Positions 1 to 13,402 are shown, counted from the stretch's first letter. The stretch is DNA of 64,000 nucleotides from Gigaspora rosea (GCA_003550325.1 QKWP01002079.1:17144-81143); one strand, 5' to 3'. The notes: generated by a model not told the origin, from the letters alone. Program-made: numbers and translations.

Positions 1-2300
1 TCTCCAAAAATCTGATCCTACTCCTAATTACAAACTACATTCAGTCGAAACCTCTATCCTACTATCTAATTCCTGAACCCCCATCCCAAGTCTAATCCTA
101 AATAATTATTCCTAATTACCCAAATCCGATTTTACTTGACAACCCACCAAACCGATTCCTAGACACCTGTTCCTACCTACCTCTCATAACTATAAACCTG
201 CGATTCATTTTTCACCCTTCAATTCTATCTAAACCCGTTCTTCACTACTTTAAACCAACTCTATCTAGCCAAAGAAAGAGTCGAATCCACATAAACATTC
301 GGTCTTACTCCCAAATCGACTATCTAAGAAGGTTTCCATTCGAACGACCAAGCTGTGAACGTTTTGCTAAATTTAACCCATCGATATCTTCGATCTAGAC
401 AAGAGGAAGTTGATCGAAAAATCCCAATCTGGAAACTACCATATGTCCCATCAAGGAAAGCTGGTTGCTTCAAGTCCCTATCTCCGAAGCAGGAAAAAAA
501 AAACAAATACTTAGCTGACACCGAACTGGACACCGAACTGGACCCCAAGACAAGATCTAACAAAGGACCCGGAAAAGCCAGACAAGCCCCAATAAAAAAA
601 CAAGACTGGGACCAACGTATTAAAAGCACCTACAAGACCTTTCCAAAATGTACCAAGACCCATACCAAAGCAGTAGATCAAGACCAACTTCAAGTGCAAG
701 AACCTGTACTAAAAATGAAGGCTTTAGTATATAACTACCCGAACGACAAGTCCAATGTACAAGAGAAAAAAAATATATATAAGTTATATATAAATATATT
801 ATATATAGCTTCTGAAAGTCAAAGAAAGGAGACATACTTGGCCCTACGTCGAAACGTGTGCAAGACAAGACCCTAGTGACAACGAAGAATTAGACCTAGA
901 CCATTCCAAAAAGACCATACCAAGAGTGAAGACAAAGACCTACCAAGTTACTTCCAGTTCCAGGACTGACAAAGCCAAAACACAAGAATTGGACAACTAG
1001 ACTATACTAACAAAGGGTCAAAGAGGAAAACCATACCTCGCCTACATCAAAGACCCAAGAAAGACCCTACTAAAGACGAAAGAATCAGACTAGCAAGCAC
1101 TACCACCTCCAAAGCGAAGACAAAAACAGGATGATCGTCTTACAAGACCCCATAGCAAGCAAAACAAGATCCACCTGAAATAGACACAGCTTACGTACGA
1201 AAAGGAAAATCTCAAGTCGTCGAGTGCAAAGTTTCAGACCCAAGACCCGACGAAACAAGATATAGACCACACCCAAGACGAAAGAAGTTAAAAAAAAAAA
1301 TAAAAAAAAATAATAATAATAATGGTACTTAACCTATGTGGAACCGGCACTGCCAAAAACAAAGAATAAGACACAGAACATGCCTAGCCGTAATAAGAAA
1401 AAGACCAACTCAAGCTCCAATAAAGAACAAGACCGGGACTTACGTAATAAATAGACGCCCAAGACCTTTCGGAACATACCAAGAACATAGAAAGAAACCT
1501 ACCGAGAACGATGTTGACCAAGGTTACCGAAACTGAAGCCACTCCAAGCACTAGCATCAGGACCTACGAAACGAAGTAAAGACAATAAAAATTGCATGAC
1601 CACTTCGTACCAACAAGGATTTAACAGAAGAAGCTTCACGAAAGTCAAGACCTAGACCCACAAGAAATAACCGACTAACGAAATCTAGAAAATAACGAAT
1701 GAACTACGTGGATGAAAATCCTATAGAAACACAACATGAAAGTGAAGACTACTAGAAACAGCAGCACCTACCTCCACCCAGTAGATCCCCACCTATGACG
1801 AAATTCAAAGTTCCAAGAACGATTCTACGGCAATGTGAAAGAGAATGTTGACCTGAGGAATGACGACGCCAAAACGAGTATACCACAAAGACCTCGACAC
1901 TAGCTACTACAACAAAGATCCCGAGTTCTAAGAACGTCGACTTCAAGATTTAATGATGACATCCAAGAACGACGACGATTCCAAGATCTTTGCTCTAGTG
2001 AAAAAAAAAGAGATTATGAAATTAGCATGTGGTAATCAGAAAAATTTAAATTTAACCATACACATGATCTTTTAGTGTAACGTAGTCATTATACTATGAT
2101 CAAGACCGATACTATAAGTCGTGAACGAAACTAAGGACTGGAGCCGCGAAAATATACATAATACGACTACTCGAGCTACTTACTTCGGAGCTACACGACA
2201 AAATTAAAACAATTAATCAGAAAAGTTAATCGGAAAAGACAACAATAGACAAAGACTTTAACAAATTTGATACTTTACACTTAAAATCTAGATACAGAAA
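1..2300. other. T-poor, CAAGACC-rich tract, no recognised gene
   Basis: From about 340 to 1990 the + strand is rich in A, C and G and poor in T, with endless variants of caagacc, accaagac and gaccta. The first 300 bases are pyrimidine-rich instead. The bias keeps stops rare in some frames and produces an open frame at 355-876 (173 codons), but its translation has no domain or motif I recognise and is dominated by lysine, glutamine, threonine and arginine from the same short words. I read the tract as a degenerate low-complexity expansion or an old transposon interior, not as a gene. Confidence 0.5.
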
Positions 2301-2508
2301 CTGTAACACTTTATTATTTATTTCGAAACACTTTTAACATATTATAATTAGATAGTATATAATTCTCTTAAAATTATACTGCATTAGAGAAGGAATTTAC
2401 AGAGTAAATTTTCTTAAGGGGATGGAAATGTTATAGAATGAATAGTCATTATTTTATTGTATTTTTATTGTGTATTTTATAATCTTAAGAAGTAGACATT
2501 TAGAATAG

Positions 2509-2700
2509 TTTATATCGCTTATAACGCTTATACCGCTTATAACGATTATATCGCTTATAACGATTATATCGCTTATAACGCTTATATCGCTTATAATGCT
2601 TATACCGCTTATACCGCTTATACTGCTTGTAATGATTATATCGCTTATAACGCTTATACCGCTTATACCGTTTATAACGCTTATATCGCTTATGTTGCTC
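2509..2700. repeat. 9-bp tandem array (TTATAACGC type)
   Basis: About 21 units of nine bases, each ttata + two variable bases + gc or ga: ttatatcgc, ttataacgc, ttataccgc, ttataacga and so on. The variation is nearly confined to positions 6-7. Nine bases is a multiple of three and two + strand frames stay open, but there is no start codon or flanking coding sequence. Best called a minisatellite. Confidence 0.9.
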
Positions 2701-3329
2701 TTGTAAATTAACTCTTATAGCGCTTATTCTAAAATGTATTTAAAGGCACAGAATTTCCCTTAGTCAAGGTAAACTAGAATAGATCCAGACATTGTATTTT
2801 ATTTTTACCTTTGTATTATTATCCTCCTCTCTTATTATTAATAAACTCTTGGGATTACTAAGGAACAAACACCTTGGAAGCCCTCTTGTTAAATTAATAA
2901 ACTGTCTATTATCTCTTGTTGTTCTATACCGAACTGCCCTTAGAGAAGAGTATAATTTCTTACAGACTAAGGAATTATACCTACCTCTTGGACACCGCTA
3001 TAAACCGATAAAGGATCCCTGTAGCCATGTCATTGTTATAGTAAGGAGTCAAAGAAGGCCTCCCTACTGTAACAATAGATATATATCGATTACTAACCGG
3101 TAAGATATATATCGATACCCATCACCTCTGCTGATTTCTATCGATAGTAGTAATCGATATATATTAATATTAATTGATATATATCTAATATGATATCAAT
3201 TAATAATTATTATATTCACATAATTATACTTTTTGAACATTTTACAGGTTTTCGCAAGTTTTCGCGATTTAATTATAAATTTTTTTTTATTGATTATTAT
3301 TATATAATATTTTAATTTATTAAATATAC
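2701..3329. other. AT-rich spacer with TATCGAT-word repeats and a stem-loop
   Basis: An open frame at 2792-3103 has no recognisable domain. At about 3027-3072 an imperfect stem (cattgttatagtaaggag against cctccctactgtaacaat) forms a hairpin. From 3065 to 3200 the word atatatatcgat recurs in both orientations, and again at 6350-6580. No gene is supported here. Confidence 0.4.
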
Positions 3330-3337
3330 AATATTCA

Positions 3338-4803
3338 AGCGTGTAGCGACTTAGAGAAGTTGGTAAGTCGTCACCCCCAAGTAGCAGGTCTAGGGTTCAA
3401 ATCCTACTGACGACACTTTGAAAAAATAGATCTGTGTTCTGGTAGCTGTTTCCTGTCGATCGGTTGGGTATATTACCTGTAGTCCTTGGTTACCATCTTG
3501 AATAGGAGCTTTCGGGCGAAGTTGTACCTCATAACACAGACAAATCCAAGGAACCGGGGAAACAGAAACGCATTTGGCAAGACCCGAGTAAGGAGGGAGC
3601 AAAGAGTTATAACGGTGCTATCAAAACTGGAATATTGGACCAAAGCTGAAGTACCAAACATTGTCCTTGGGGACAAGGTTTACCAACCTGGCCGCCGGAG
3701 TCGCACTGGAGGAAAAGGACCCATGTTGAGGAATTAGGGACCAGTAGGAGAAAAACTTTGATGGCACCTAATGCCATGTAGATCAACCCTTCTGGGCCAA
3801 CTGGATTGGAAGTCTGGAAAAATCGGTGAAGGACCGGTAGGAAAGTAATGGTGGGTACCGGGGTTGGAGCGAACCTTACAAGGGCAGAAGTAGGTATTGG
3901 TAAGAGGACAGGGTAACCCTGTCTCGCAAGTGTTGGCCTCGGTCATAGCGATAAGTACTGAAGTGTAGGTGAATACCTGATATGGAACAGGTACCGCTCT
4001 ACTAAGTCTCCCGTCGAGGATAACAGGACCAGGAATACCCGGCTAGGTTCTAAGGCAACGGATTAGTATACGGAACTTGCTGACTGACTTATGTAACTGG
4101 CATGTTCTGGTGATACAAGATTGGTTGGCAGGCGGAACATGGATCAGAGGGTTTAAATAGGCAATTCCCGTAGTTGGGTTGCAAGTATGGCAGCTAGTGT
4201 GGAACTCTTGGGCGGACTACTTAAATTAAACACCAAAATGTATGTGTGGCTAGATGTTAGGGTTCCACAATTTGATTTGATCTTCAAATATTTGAATCAA
4301 ATATTTGATCAAATTAATATTCAAATTTAACTATATTTGATTTGATCAAATTCAAATATGGTCAAATTTGATTTAATTTGACAAATATTTGATTTGATTT
4401 GAAAATTATTATTAAAAATTCAAATTCAAATCAAATTTAAATACAAATATTTGAATCAAATCAAATTCAAATCAGGGTCAATTTGATTTGATCAAATTCA
4501 AATTGATCCAATATTTGATTTGATTTCAATTTGAAGAACCCTACTAGATGTATCCTCGTCTAGATGGAACAGAGGGTTTAAATAGGCAACTCCCGTAGTT
4601 GGATTGCAGGTATGACAGCTAGTGTGGAACCCTTGGATGGACAACTTAAATTAGATACCAAAAGTGTACGTATGGCTAGATGCATCCTCGTCTATGTAAC
4701 AAATGCCAGTATTTCCCCTAGAGGATACTGATGGCTCCAATATCTTGAATAAAATTCCTAAGTCCAAAGACGGCACTTTAATTAAAATAATATATATATA
4801 TAT
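3338..4803 (+). mobile_element. tRNA-headed SINE, copy A
   Basis: The 5' end is tRNA-like: an A-box-like stretch at 3344-3363 and a clear B box (ggttcaaatcc) at 3394-3404, followed by a long unrelated body. A second copy lies in reverse orientation at 54293-55067 with matching head, body and 3' end. Possible target duplication: aatattca at 3330-3337 and 4804-4811. This copy is longer because of an internal duplication (about 4155-4257 and 4560-4700) and a nested hAT-type element. No ORF is intact. A retroposed tRNA-derived element is the best reading; the roughly 775-bp length of the cleaner copy is long for a SINE. Confidence 0.75.
4258..4543. mobile_element. hAT-type MITE filled with TTTGATTTGA words
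   Basis: Ends are TAGGGTTC and GAACCCTA, flanked by a perfect 8-bp target duplication ctagatgt (4250-4257, 4544-4551), the length expected for hAT transposases. The interior is almost entirely variants of tttgatttgaa and its complement. It is inserted in SINE copy A. Confidence 0.85.
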
Positions 4804-6590
4804 AATATTCACAAGTTTTCACTATTTAATATAAAATTTTATTTTTTATTATATTATATTTTAAATATTACATATATTATATATTATTATAAAAAAAATA
4901 ACAAAAAAAATAAATCCAAAAAAAACGAAACCAAAAAAAATTAAAAAAATAAAAACAAAAAAATAAACTATTATATTCTTTATATTCTTTATATTTGCTT
5001 ATATTTGCTTATATTTGCTACTTCTTGCAAAGTGCCAGAAAGATAGGTTGTTTTCTTGCAAAGTTCTGAAAAAATTAAGGAATAAATAAAATAAAATAAA
5101 ATAAATAAGTAAAAAAAAAACAAACAAAAAACAAAAAACAAAACTGAAAAAATATCAAAAAAAACAAAACTGAAAAAAATAAACTATTATATTTTGCTCA
5201 TATTCGCTTATATTTGTTTATATTTGTTTATATTCATGACTTCTTGCAAAGTACCAGAGATGTTAGAATTGGTGTTCTTGTAATGTGCTAGAAAGTCAAG
5301 TCGTTTTCTTGCAAAGTTTCAAAAGAAGTAAAGAATAAATAAAATAAAATTAATTAAGTTAAAAAAATAAGTAAAAAAAAGAAAACAAACAAAAAACAAA
5401 AATGTAAGCAAACTAAATAAAAAGCTAAACAAAGCCCCAATTTTCCATTTCAAGTTTGTGCTTTTGCAATTTAGAAATCATCGAAGGTTTTCACAAAGTG
5501 CTGAAATAAAATAAATTAATAAAAATAAAAAAATCAAAAACAAAAAACATGAAACAAAAAAATAAAAAAATGAAAACTTGCAAAAACTTGCAAAAACTTG
5601 CAAAAACTTGTGTTCTTGAACTTTCGAAATTGCTAGAGAAAGTAGTTGTATGCTCTTGCAAAGTGTTGAAAAGTTGAGTCAGCTTGACTAAGTACCAAAA
5701 ATTACTGGATTTCTTGCAAAGTGCTAGTGGTAAAGTGTAGAAATAAAATAAAAAAAATTAAAAAATAAAAATAAATATAAATAAAAAAAAAACAAAACAA
5801 ACCTAAATGAAACAAAATGAAACTAAACGAAACTAAATGAAACCAAAAAAAAACAAAAGAAAAATAAAAAAAACAATGTAAATTAATAGAAGATCTAAAT
5901 TATAAACAAAAAAAAAAACAAAGATCTAATCTGATCTTGTAGTACAATCATCAAAAATCATTGAAATATTAGTCAAATGCGTTTTTGATATGATCCAGAT
6001 TACAGATTATCCTAAAATATTTTGAATGTATTTGAAATATTAAAAATAAAAAAAAAAAGGAAAAGAGGGGTAAAAGAGTGAGAGGGGTAAAAGAAAGGGA
6101 GATAGGGTTAAAAGGGAGGGGTGTAAAAACTGGTCGAAATGGCCTTTTTTTTGTTTTTTTTTAAGTTTTTTGGCACACTTTGTGGTATATATATTTATGA
6201 TCCTTGGTAGCTTATGGATCAAATAGGCTTAAAAGATGTTGACTTTTTTTTTTTTTACTCAGTGACTTGGGTTGAAATTTTCAGGACGTGGTCAAAACAC
6301 TATGTAATTGTTAAAGATCTGCTAATTGTCATATATCATTTCAAATAATCATGATTATAATCGATTTATAGATAACGATTTAATATATATATCGATTATA
6401 GTTATACATTGATTTTTATCCAATTAATTGATATATAACGATGTTATAGTAAATATCTATTATAGATATATATCAATTTTTATTCAATTAATTGATATAT
6501 AACGATATTTTAATTGAAATATAACAATATATTATAATCGATATAAAACGAATAAGTGCTATATATCGATCAATATCTATGTATAAAATT
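4804..6590. repeat. Low-complexity region with TTCTTGCAAAGT repeats
   Basis: Blocks around 4965-5110 and 5190-5350 are diverged copies of each other and share ttcttgcaaagt with A-rich spacers. At about 5574-5615 caaaaacttg is tandemly repeated four times. 6050-6130 is purine-rich (agaggggtaaaag). 6350-6580 carries atatatcgat words. No coding signal was seen. Confidence 0.5.
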
Positions 6591-6599
6591 TTCTAATAA

Positions 6600-9500
6600 A
6601 TAGAGGAAGATCTAAATGCAAGAGAGAACAAGATAACGAGAATAAATAATATGGAAATAGATTGTAATGCAACATCAAAGTTTGTATACTCTCCTTTTAC
6701 AAAATAGCTAAAGTGTATAGGCTTCGCAGATACATTTAGGCTTCTGAATCCCCACAGTAAAAAAATACACTTGGACAAATGGAAAATATAGTTCAAGAAT
6801 AAATTATATATAGGTAGACCAAGATATTAAGAGCTTAGTGTGCGAGAATGATATAGCCGATATGGAATATTGTACAGGGAGTGATCACCAGCTCATTTGG
6901 GCTAGAATTTTCACAAGCCCACTGATAGGTACCAGATCCCATGGAGAGCAAAAAAGAGCGAACTTAGAGAAAAGACATATATACCTTTATGATAAAGCAG
7001 ACAAGGAAAACTAGGAAAATTATAGGAGTTTGCTTGACAAATATGTCCTAGAAGATCAGACTAGAGAAAGGAAGATGAAGGGGAAAATGGAGATCTAAAT
7101 AAAAATAGTATAACAGAAACATTAATTAATGAAGCATGGGAGAAATTGGTTCTATAGATAAACAGAGCCGCAAAGAAAACTATTCTATACAAAAAAGTCA
7201 AAAACACAATTGAGGAAAAACAAAAACTAGTGACCTGGAACCCTAGATATAGATGGCTAAAGGAATTACAGAAGATTTGTAGATGAGCAAAAAAGAATCT
7301 AGGCAACACAATAGATATAATTGAAGGAGTTGGGATCATGGCAACAATAGCAAAAATAAATAGTCATAACGATACTAGTATCCTATTTATAGACACATGC
7401 AGACACAAGAATGGCTTAATCAGGTGTGAACATGGAGTAAAATAATTGAAAATTAGATGGTGTCAGAACAAAGAGTTGAAAAAAAAAGAAATTAAAGGAT
7501 ACGTAGAAAGGAGGTTCGGTATGATAGGTAATAAGGAAAAGAGAATGCTAAATAGCATATTAGAAAGGCCCTAGCAGAAAATAAAGATCGAAGGAATTCT
7601 CATCGAGAACAAAGATAAAGAGAATAGAACAGAACTAATTCATGAACCAGACAAAGTAAAAAGGGCAGTTGCAGACTATTACAAGAAGCAATACAATAGT
7701 CCTAGCCCTGTAAAAGAACAATTATCAAAAAATAGGCAGAAAGAATACAGCCCAAAGAAATGGATTCATAAGGAATGGTACACTCCAGAGTTGCAAGAGA
7801 TAGAACCTTAGGAGTGGGAGGATGCCATGGCCAAAACTTCCAATAATTCAGCTCCAGGAGCCTCAGGAATTGGTTACATCCTCCTGAGAAACATAGGCCC
7901 ATAAACCAAAGAGTTCATTTTGAAACTTCTGAATGTAATCTTAAAAGAAGGAATTTACCCCAGAAAATAGAAGATCAGAATAGTATTTTCTATACCAAAA
8001 AATGCAGAATGGGACCTAAACATGCAAAAAATGCGACCCATAATGCTACTAGAGGCAGCCAAAAAATGCTTTATAAGAATAATACAAATGAGGTTGAGTA
8101 AAAATAATAGTAGAGAAACAGATTCTCAAAGGCCTCAACTTTGCAGAACTTCCTGGAGAAAGCACTCAGGAGCCTTTATATATCATAAACAACCTCATCG
8201 GGAAGCAAGAGAAAAGAATAAGAACTATGGATCGTCCTTCTTGACATTAAAAAAGCATTCGACTCAGTACAACTCGGCGGCCTCAAAGAAGCGATGAGGA
8301 GAATTAAATTCTCACCCAACTAGTACATATACTAATAGATATTTTTGACAATAGAGAAATCAAAATAATTATAAAATTTGGTCTAACAAAAGGTTTTTGA
8401 GCAAAGAAAGGAATAGACCAAGGAAGGTGATTTTTTCTATGCTTTGGAGGATATATTTCGACTCTTTACTAGTGTATCTCCAAAAAATGAAAGTAGGGGC
8501 AAGGATAGAGGTGGAATGGCCTACAAATCCTAGAAATGATCAAGTGTAAAAAGATGAATTAGTAGTTGGCGAGTTTGTATATGCTGATGATACAGTTCTA
8601 ATGGCAGAGTCCAAGGAAGAAATCCAGAGAATAATAGATATAGCTGACGAATTTTTTGAGATGAATCAATCGAGCTGAACCCAAAGAAACGGAAATTGTA
8701 GTCTATGGCAAAAAAGAGGATAGAAGCACTATATCACTTCTATTCTGTAAAGGCAAGCAAATGGTTTGGATAATGAAGGAAAAAGACCTAACTCGATATC
8801 TTGGAATCTAGATAGTGACAAGAGGTGGTAGAAGAAGCACAAAAATAAGACTTAAATGTAAAACAGCAGAATTAGCACATCTGATAAAGCTCAAAGAAAT
8901 CTCTATTGAACAAGCCAAATACATTAACAATAAGATACTGCTACCCAGACTGGAATATAAACTAAACCTTATCCTTTTAAATAAACAAGAGTGTGATATC
9001 ATACAAAGCCCAATAGTGCAGGTAGTAAAGTGGAAAACAGAGACAGAAAGAACCTTAATGAACTCTCTTATATACCACACTGATATTGTGAACCTCAAAT
9101 CACTTTGGCAGAGGCACTGTGAGCACTCAATAACAGAATGGTTAATTAGACTAAACAACTCAAAACTTGTAGGAGAGACAACGAGATTAAGACTCAAGGC
9201 AGCCCAACTGGATCTGTGCTCTACTAAGCTGATCTGGCTACTAAATGAGGAAAATAAATAGAAAAAAGTGGCTAAATAATCTAAATGCTACAATTTTAGG
9301 CACAGCAAAGACATTAAAAATCTCAATTGAGAGTAAGCTGAATGAGTATAATTAGCGAATTATGCACCCTCAAAATAAGGACACAGAGATCAGAAAAATC
9401 CTGGAGGAGAACAAATAGCGCAGAAATATACAAAGTATCAAGAAACTAAAGATCTGGTATCTGGGACAAATTACAACAAGGAGGAACCATTGTTTACTAA

Positions 9501-11700
9501 CCTGGTAGCAAATCAAGAAAATCAGGAATTACCAAACCAAAGGGAGAATCCCAAACTGGTTCTGAGTAGTAGAACAAATAGTATTAATCGATAAGGAAAA
9601 AAGAATAATCAGGCCAGAGTTCTAGGCACCTTCTAGCAATAATGGCCTCATAATACAAGAAAAAAAAAGAATCTCAACGAAACGCTCAAAAAAGGAGTGG
9701 ATTCTAGGAGTTGACAAGAAAGAAAACAAACTGATATTGGGTAGATTTATGGACGGGGCCCAGATTCACAAGTCAAAATTATAGAATAGGAGGAGAATGA
9801 CAAAGAGAATCAGGAATAGCTCAAAAAGGAAAGATTTCGCAAGAAGAATTAAGGAAAAAATGAACCAAGACAAAACAATACAGAGCCGTAAAGAGTTAAA
9901 CAATAATGATACTTGGATCAAAAGAGAAACCTGCAGCTGGCAGATATTAATGGACCTAGATAATTTAAAAAAAACACAAGATCTAGATATACCAGATAAA
10001 GAAGAAAGCACTATGATGCATATGGAATAATTAGAAGCCTGGGATATCGTTAGCATAAGAAAAACAGTCTTGAGTGAAAAGAAAAGACAGGAGCTTGAAG
10101 AAGTACTGCTCTAAAATAGGAGATTTAATAAGCTCTCATTCTACACGGACAGCTCACTTGGAAATGTAGGAGGGAAAGGCTATAAGGCAGGTTATAGTAT
10201 AGTACAAATAGATGAGGATAATAGAATATTTGGAGAAATGAAAGGTAGAATCGAAAAGTAGTTCTTCTCTACAAGGTCAGAACTAACAGGTATCCTAGAA
10301 GCCATACTAATTTCTTCCACTTCAAGTTCTGTTGATATCTATACAGATAGCCAAGCAGCAATTCAAAGCATAGAAGAATTGAAAAGTCTTGTTTTATACA
10401 GAGTTGGTATAAGATTAAAAACAGCAGTCTATTAGGCAAGATTAAAGAGAACATAACAGGCAAAAAACTGTATCTGACCCTATATAAAGAAAAGGCGCAC
10501 TTAGGAATATCACTAAACAAAGAGCAGACATTTTGGCAAAGGAGGTGACATTGCTACCAGACAAAATAGTAATAAGGATGGAAGCTACGAGGGGTTTCTA
10601 TAAACCCCTACCTGGCAAGTCTTTCGAATAGAGGTTCCAATAAGAAAATTTGTTAAAAGAATAATAGATACATATTATAAGGCTGAATGGATATTCTTTA
10701 GATACCAAAAAGATGAATCACATACCAGAAGGAATGAATATAAAGATTGGAGAACCTTTAGAAGTCTATAGTATAACATCTGAAAAACAAGCTCTTAGTG
10801 CAGCTATTTTACTTTCTTACTTTTTTTATAATTGTGTTTACTTAAATCAATCTTTCAGGCTTGATTATTTTTTCACACAAAAAATATGTGCCATTGTCCA
10901 CCAGTTCTAATGTGAAAGCAATCAACAGTTCCCTTCCTACCCTGGTAAAAAGATCACATGATCAAGCCAACTTGTACCCAAGCACCAAATGTTAGAAATG
11001 TATGACAGAAGAGGAAACTTCAGATCATTTGGCCATGTGTTCTTCGGACTTAGAATTTTGGAACCAGAGGAGACAGAATTAACCAAAAAAATTTGGACCT
11101 TATTACCGAGTGAAGAACAACAGAAGATAAGCTGACAGTGCTTACTAAGAACCTTGACCAACAGAGACCTACCTTCCAATCAAAGAAAAATCCTCCTAAC
11201 GAAAGGTATTGTAAAATTGGAAGTCAGAGGAAAATTAGAAAAGTGCAGCCTGGGTAATAAAATGATCAATCAAATACTACTTTCATAGCTAGAAAAGTGG
11301 ACATTGAGTTTTCAAACAAAGGTATGGAAAGAAAGATAGTAACTGGGAAAAAGAAGTAGGAATATCCGCTAAGAACAAAAGAAATAAGCGTGAAAAGAGA
11401 AAGTCCCAAAAATTGGAAAAATCTAGCAACGTTGAAATAAAAAAGACCAAACTAAGAAGAATACGGATATCCAAAAAGCGAAGAAGAGAGAGTGGAAAGA
11501 ATGCTTCAGAATTACTTGTGACAAGGTTAAAAAGTGAATAGAAACAGGTTATTTAGTTGGTGGAACAATAATTAATGTGATCATAACAGGCCTTAGAACC
11601 AAGTCAGTGAACTCCCACATTGAGAATTACTCGATAAAGGAGGGAGACGAATTCTAAATTGGCAGAGCACACACAGGTGCCTCAAGTAACTGGTTGAGCA
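6600..11700 (+). pseudogene. Decayed LINE: endonuclease, reverse transcriptase, RNase H
   Basis: Translation with frameshifts shows the end of an APE-type endonuclease (SDH motif near 6880), the reverse transcriptase core including DIKKAFDSV (about 8241-8268) and the catalytic YADDT (about 8579-8593), a thumb region that is open as an ORF at 8815-9261 with the LKSLWQ signature, an RNase H domain (YTDSS near 10140, IYTDSQAAI near 10331-10364), and a C-terminal C-x2-C...H...C knuckle around 10985-11030. The upstream endonuclease is missing, typical 5' truncation. Many in-frame stops and indels, such as near 8410 just before the catalytic motif, make it non-functional. It would have copied its RNA into DNA at a nick. 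Confidence 0.85.
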
Positions 11701-11789
11701 ATAGTTTAAGGGAAGTGCAGTTTATTATGTGATTAGGGTTTACATAGGTCCTGACACCCCTAGTGATAGGACTATTGACCAATCAAATT

Positions 11790-12450
11790 TTAGTATATTT
11801 AAAAAAAATTCAAAAACGTCTTTGACCTGAAAATAAGTTACCCCATAATCGACAAAAGTCACTACATAGTAAAGTCTAAATTTTACTAAGCAAATAGAAA
11901 AAATCGATTAAGTAACCTTATTTATCAGATCAAAATACACTTACTACAAAATTTTCATAAGCATTGGAGAATTCTTTATTAATTGACTTTTGATTTTTAC
12001 TTTCGACAGAAAAATTAAAATTTTTTAAAAAAATATATTTGCCACACAATTGACAAACGTTGCTACATAGTAAAGTCTAAATTTTACTAAGCAAATCGAA
12101 AAAAATCGATTAAGTAACCTTATTCAGCAAATCAAAATACACTTACCACAAAATTTTCATAAGTATTGGAGAACTTTTTATTAATTGACTTNNNNNNNNN
12201 NNNNNNNNNNNNNNNNNNNNNNNNNNNNNNNNNNNNNNNNNNNNNNNNNNNNNNNNNNNNNNNNNNNNNNNNNNNNNNNNNNNNNNNNNNNNNNNNNNNN
12301 NNNNNNNNNNNNNNNNNNNNNNNNNNNNNNNNNNNNNNNNNNNNNNNNNNNNNNNNNNNNNNNNTTTCATAAGTATTGGAGAACTTTTTATTAATTGACT
12401 TTTGATTTTTACGTTCGACGGAAAAATAAAATTTTTTAAAAAAATATATT
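11790..12450. repeat. ~200-bp tandem repeat with assembly gap
   Basis: The segment containing ctacatagtaaagtctaaat recurs with a 201-base offset (11862 and 12063), and the segment with attggagaa(c/t)ttttta recurs near 11953, 12155 and 12365. Bases 12192-12364 are 173 Ns lying inside the array, so the true number of units is unknown. Open frames called across the Ns are artefacts. Confidence 0.85.
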
Positions 12451-12732
12451 TGACGAACACTTCAATATCATTGGCTATTTAGACTATATATATATATATA
12501 GGACGTGATAGATGGCGGACCCCCTAGGAAATTACGTGATTTACTGCACTTCCCTAATTGTAAGGTACAAAGTACTGAAACTAGTAATAGCATTAGATAA
12601 TATAACTATTTTTATAAATAAAAATATGGCATAATCGCCAATTAAAAAAATATATATATTTGTGAAGTTTATTAAAAAATTATAAATTATTTGTTTAATT
12701 AAAAAAACTTTAAATTTGTATATTTTTAATTT
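12451..12732. other. AT-rich spacer
   Basis: Includes a short (ta)n run near 12490. The minus-strand open frame at 12541-12861 is AT-rich, has no domain and overlaps a foldback arm. Nothing supported. Confidence 0.4.
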
Positions 12733-13402
12733 ATATAAGGAATTGCTATTTTCACCATAGTATTTTGCTATTTCCATCATGGTTATACAAGATTTTCTAT
12801 TTTTAGAATTCAAAAAATATATGCATTTTTTACACAAAGGCTCGGTGCATTGGTTTTGCAAAAATAATTATTAGTTATATGCTACTGATGTTATATAACA
12901 TTACACAAGTCTAATTTGGCAACCTATCACTGAGTCGGCCAGCATTAAGCTTAATGCTGGTGGGCACTATTATGATAATACCCCGGCGAGATTAGACATA
13001 ATTTTGGCCTACCCTAACCCTAAATCTAGGAACCTTAAAAACTAATTGTTCGAAGCAACATCCATTAACAGTACTTATACTAGTTACACAATATATGCAT
13101 CTAGTATATGTACTGTGATTGGCTAGATTTAGGGTTAGGTGGACCGGAATTATATCTAACTTTGCTGGGGCATTATTATGATAGTGCCCACCAACAGTAA
13201 GCGCTGACTTAGGGTTAGGTTACCAAAATTAGACTTGTGTATGTTATACAATATTAGTGGTATGTAATCAAAAATTATTTTTGCAAAAACAATGCACTGG
13301 GTCTTTGTGTAATACAAGTGCATAAATTTGAAAATAGAAAATATTGTGTAACCATAGTAGAAATAGGAAAATACTATTGTGGAAATAGCAATTCCCTTTA
13401 TA
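12733..13402. mobile_element. Foldback element with ~210-bp inverted arms
   Basis: The left arm (about 12733-12950) beginning aaggaattgctatttt pairs with the right arm (about 13190-13402) ending aaatagcaattccctt. The arms are roughly 85-90% matched by eye across segments such as acacaagtctaattt and tttgcaaaaa. The centre carries ccctaaccctaaatc-type telomere-like words in both orientations. No target duplication was resolved. Confidence 0.75.

Noticed and set aside
355..876. 173-codon open frame in the T-poor tract
   Set aside because: Open because T is rare on this strand; no domain, signal or homology that I can recognise.
2792..3103. 103-codon + strand open frame
   Set aside because: No domain, no splice or promoter context, and composition equals the AT-rich background.
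8022..8297. Separate small gene
   Set aside because: It is a fragment of the decayed LINE reverse transcriptase or a shifted frame of it.
12143..12460. Open frames across the N run
   Set aside because: They are translations of undetermined bases.
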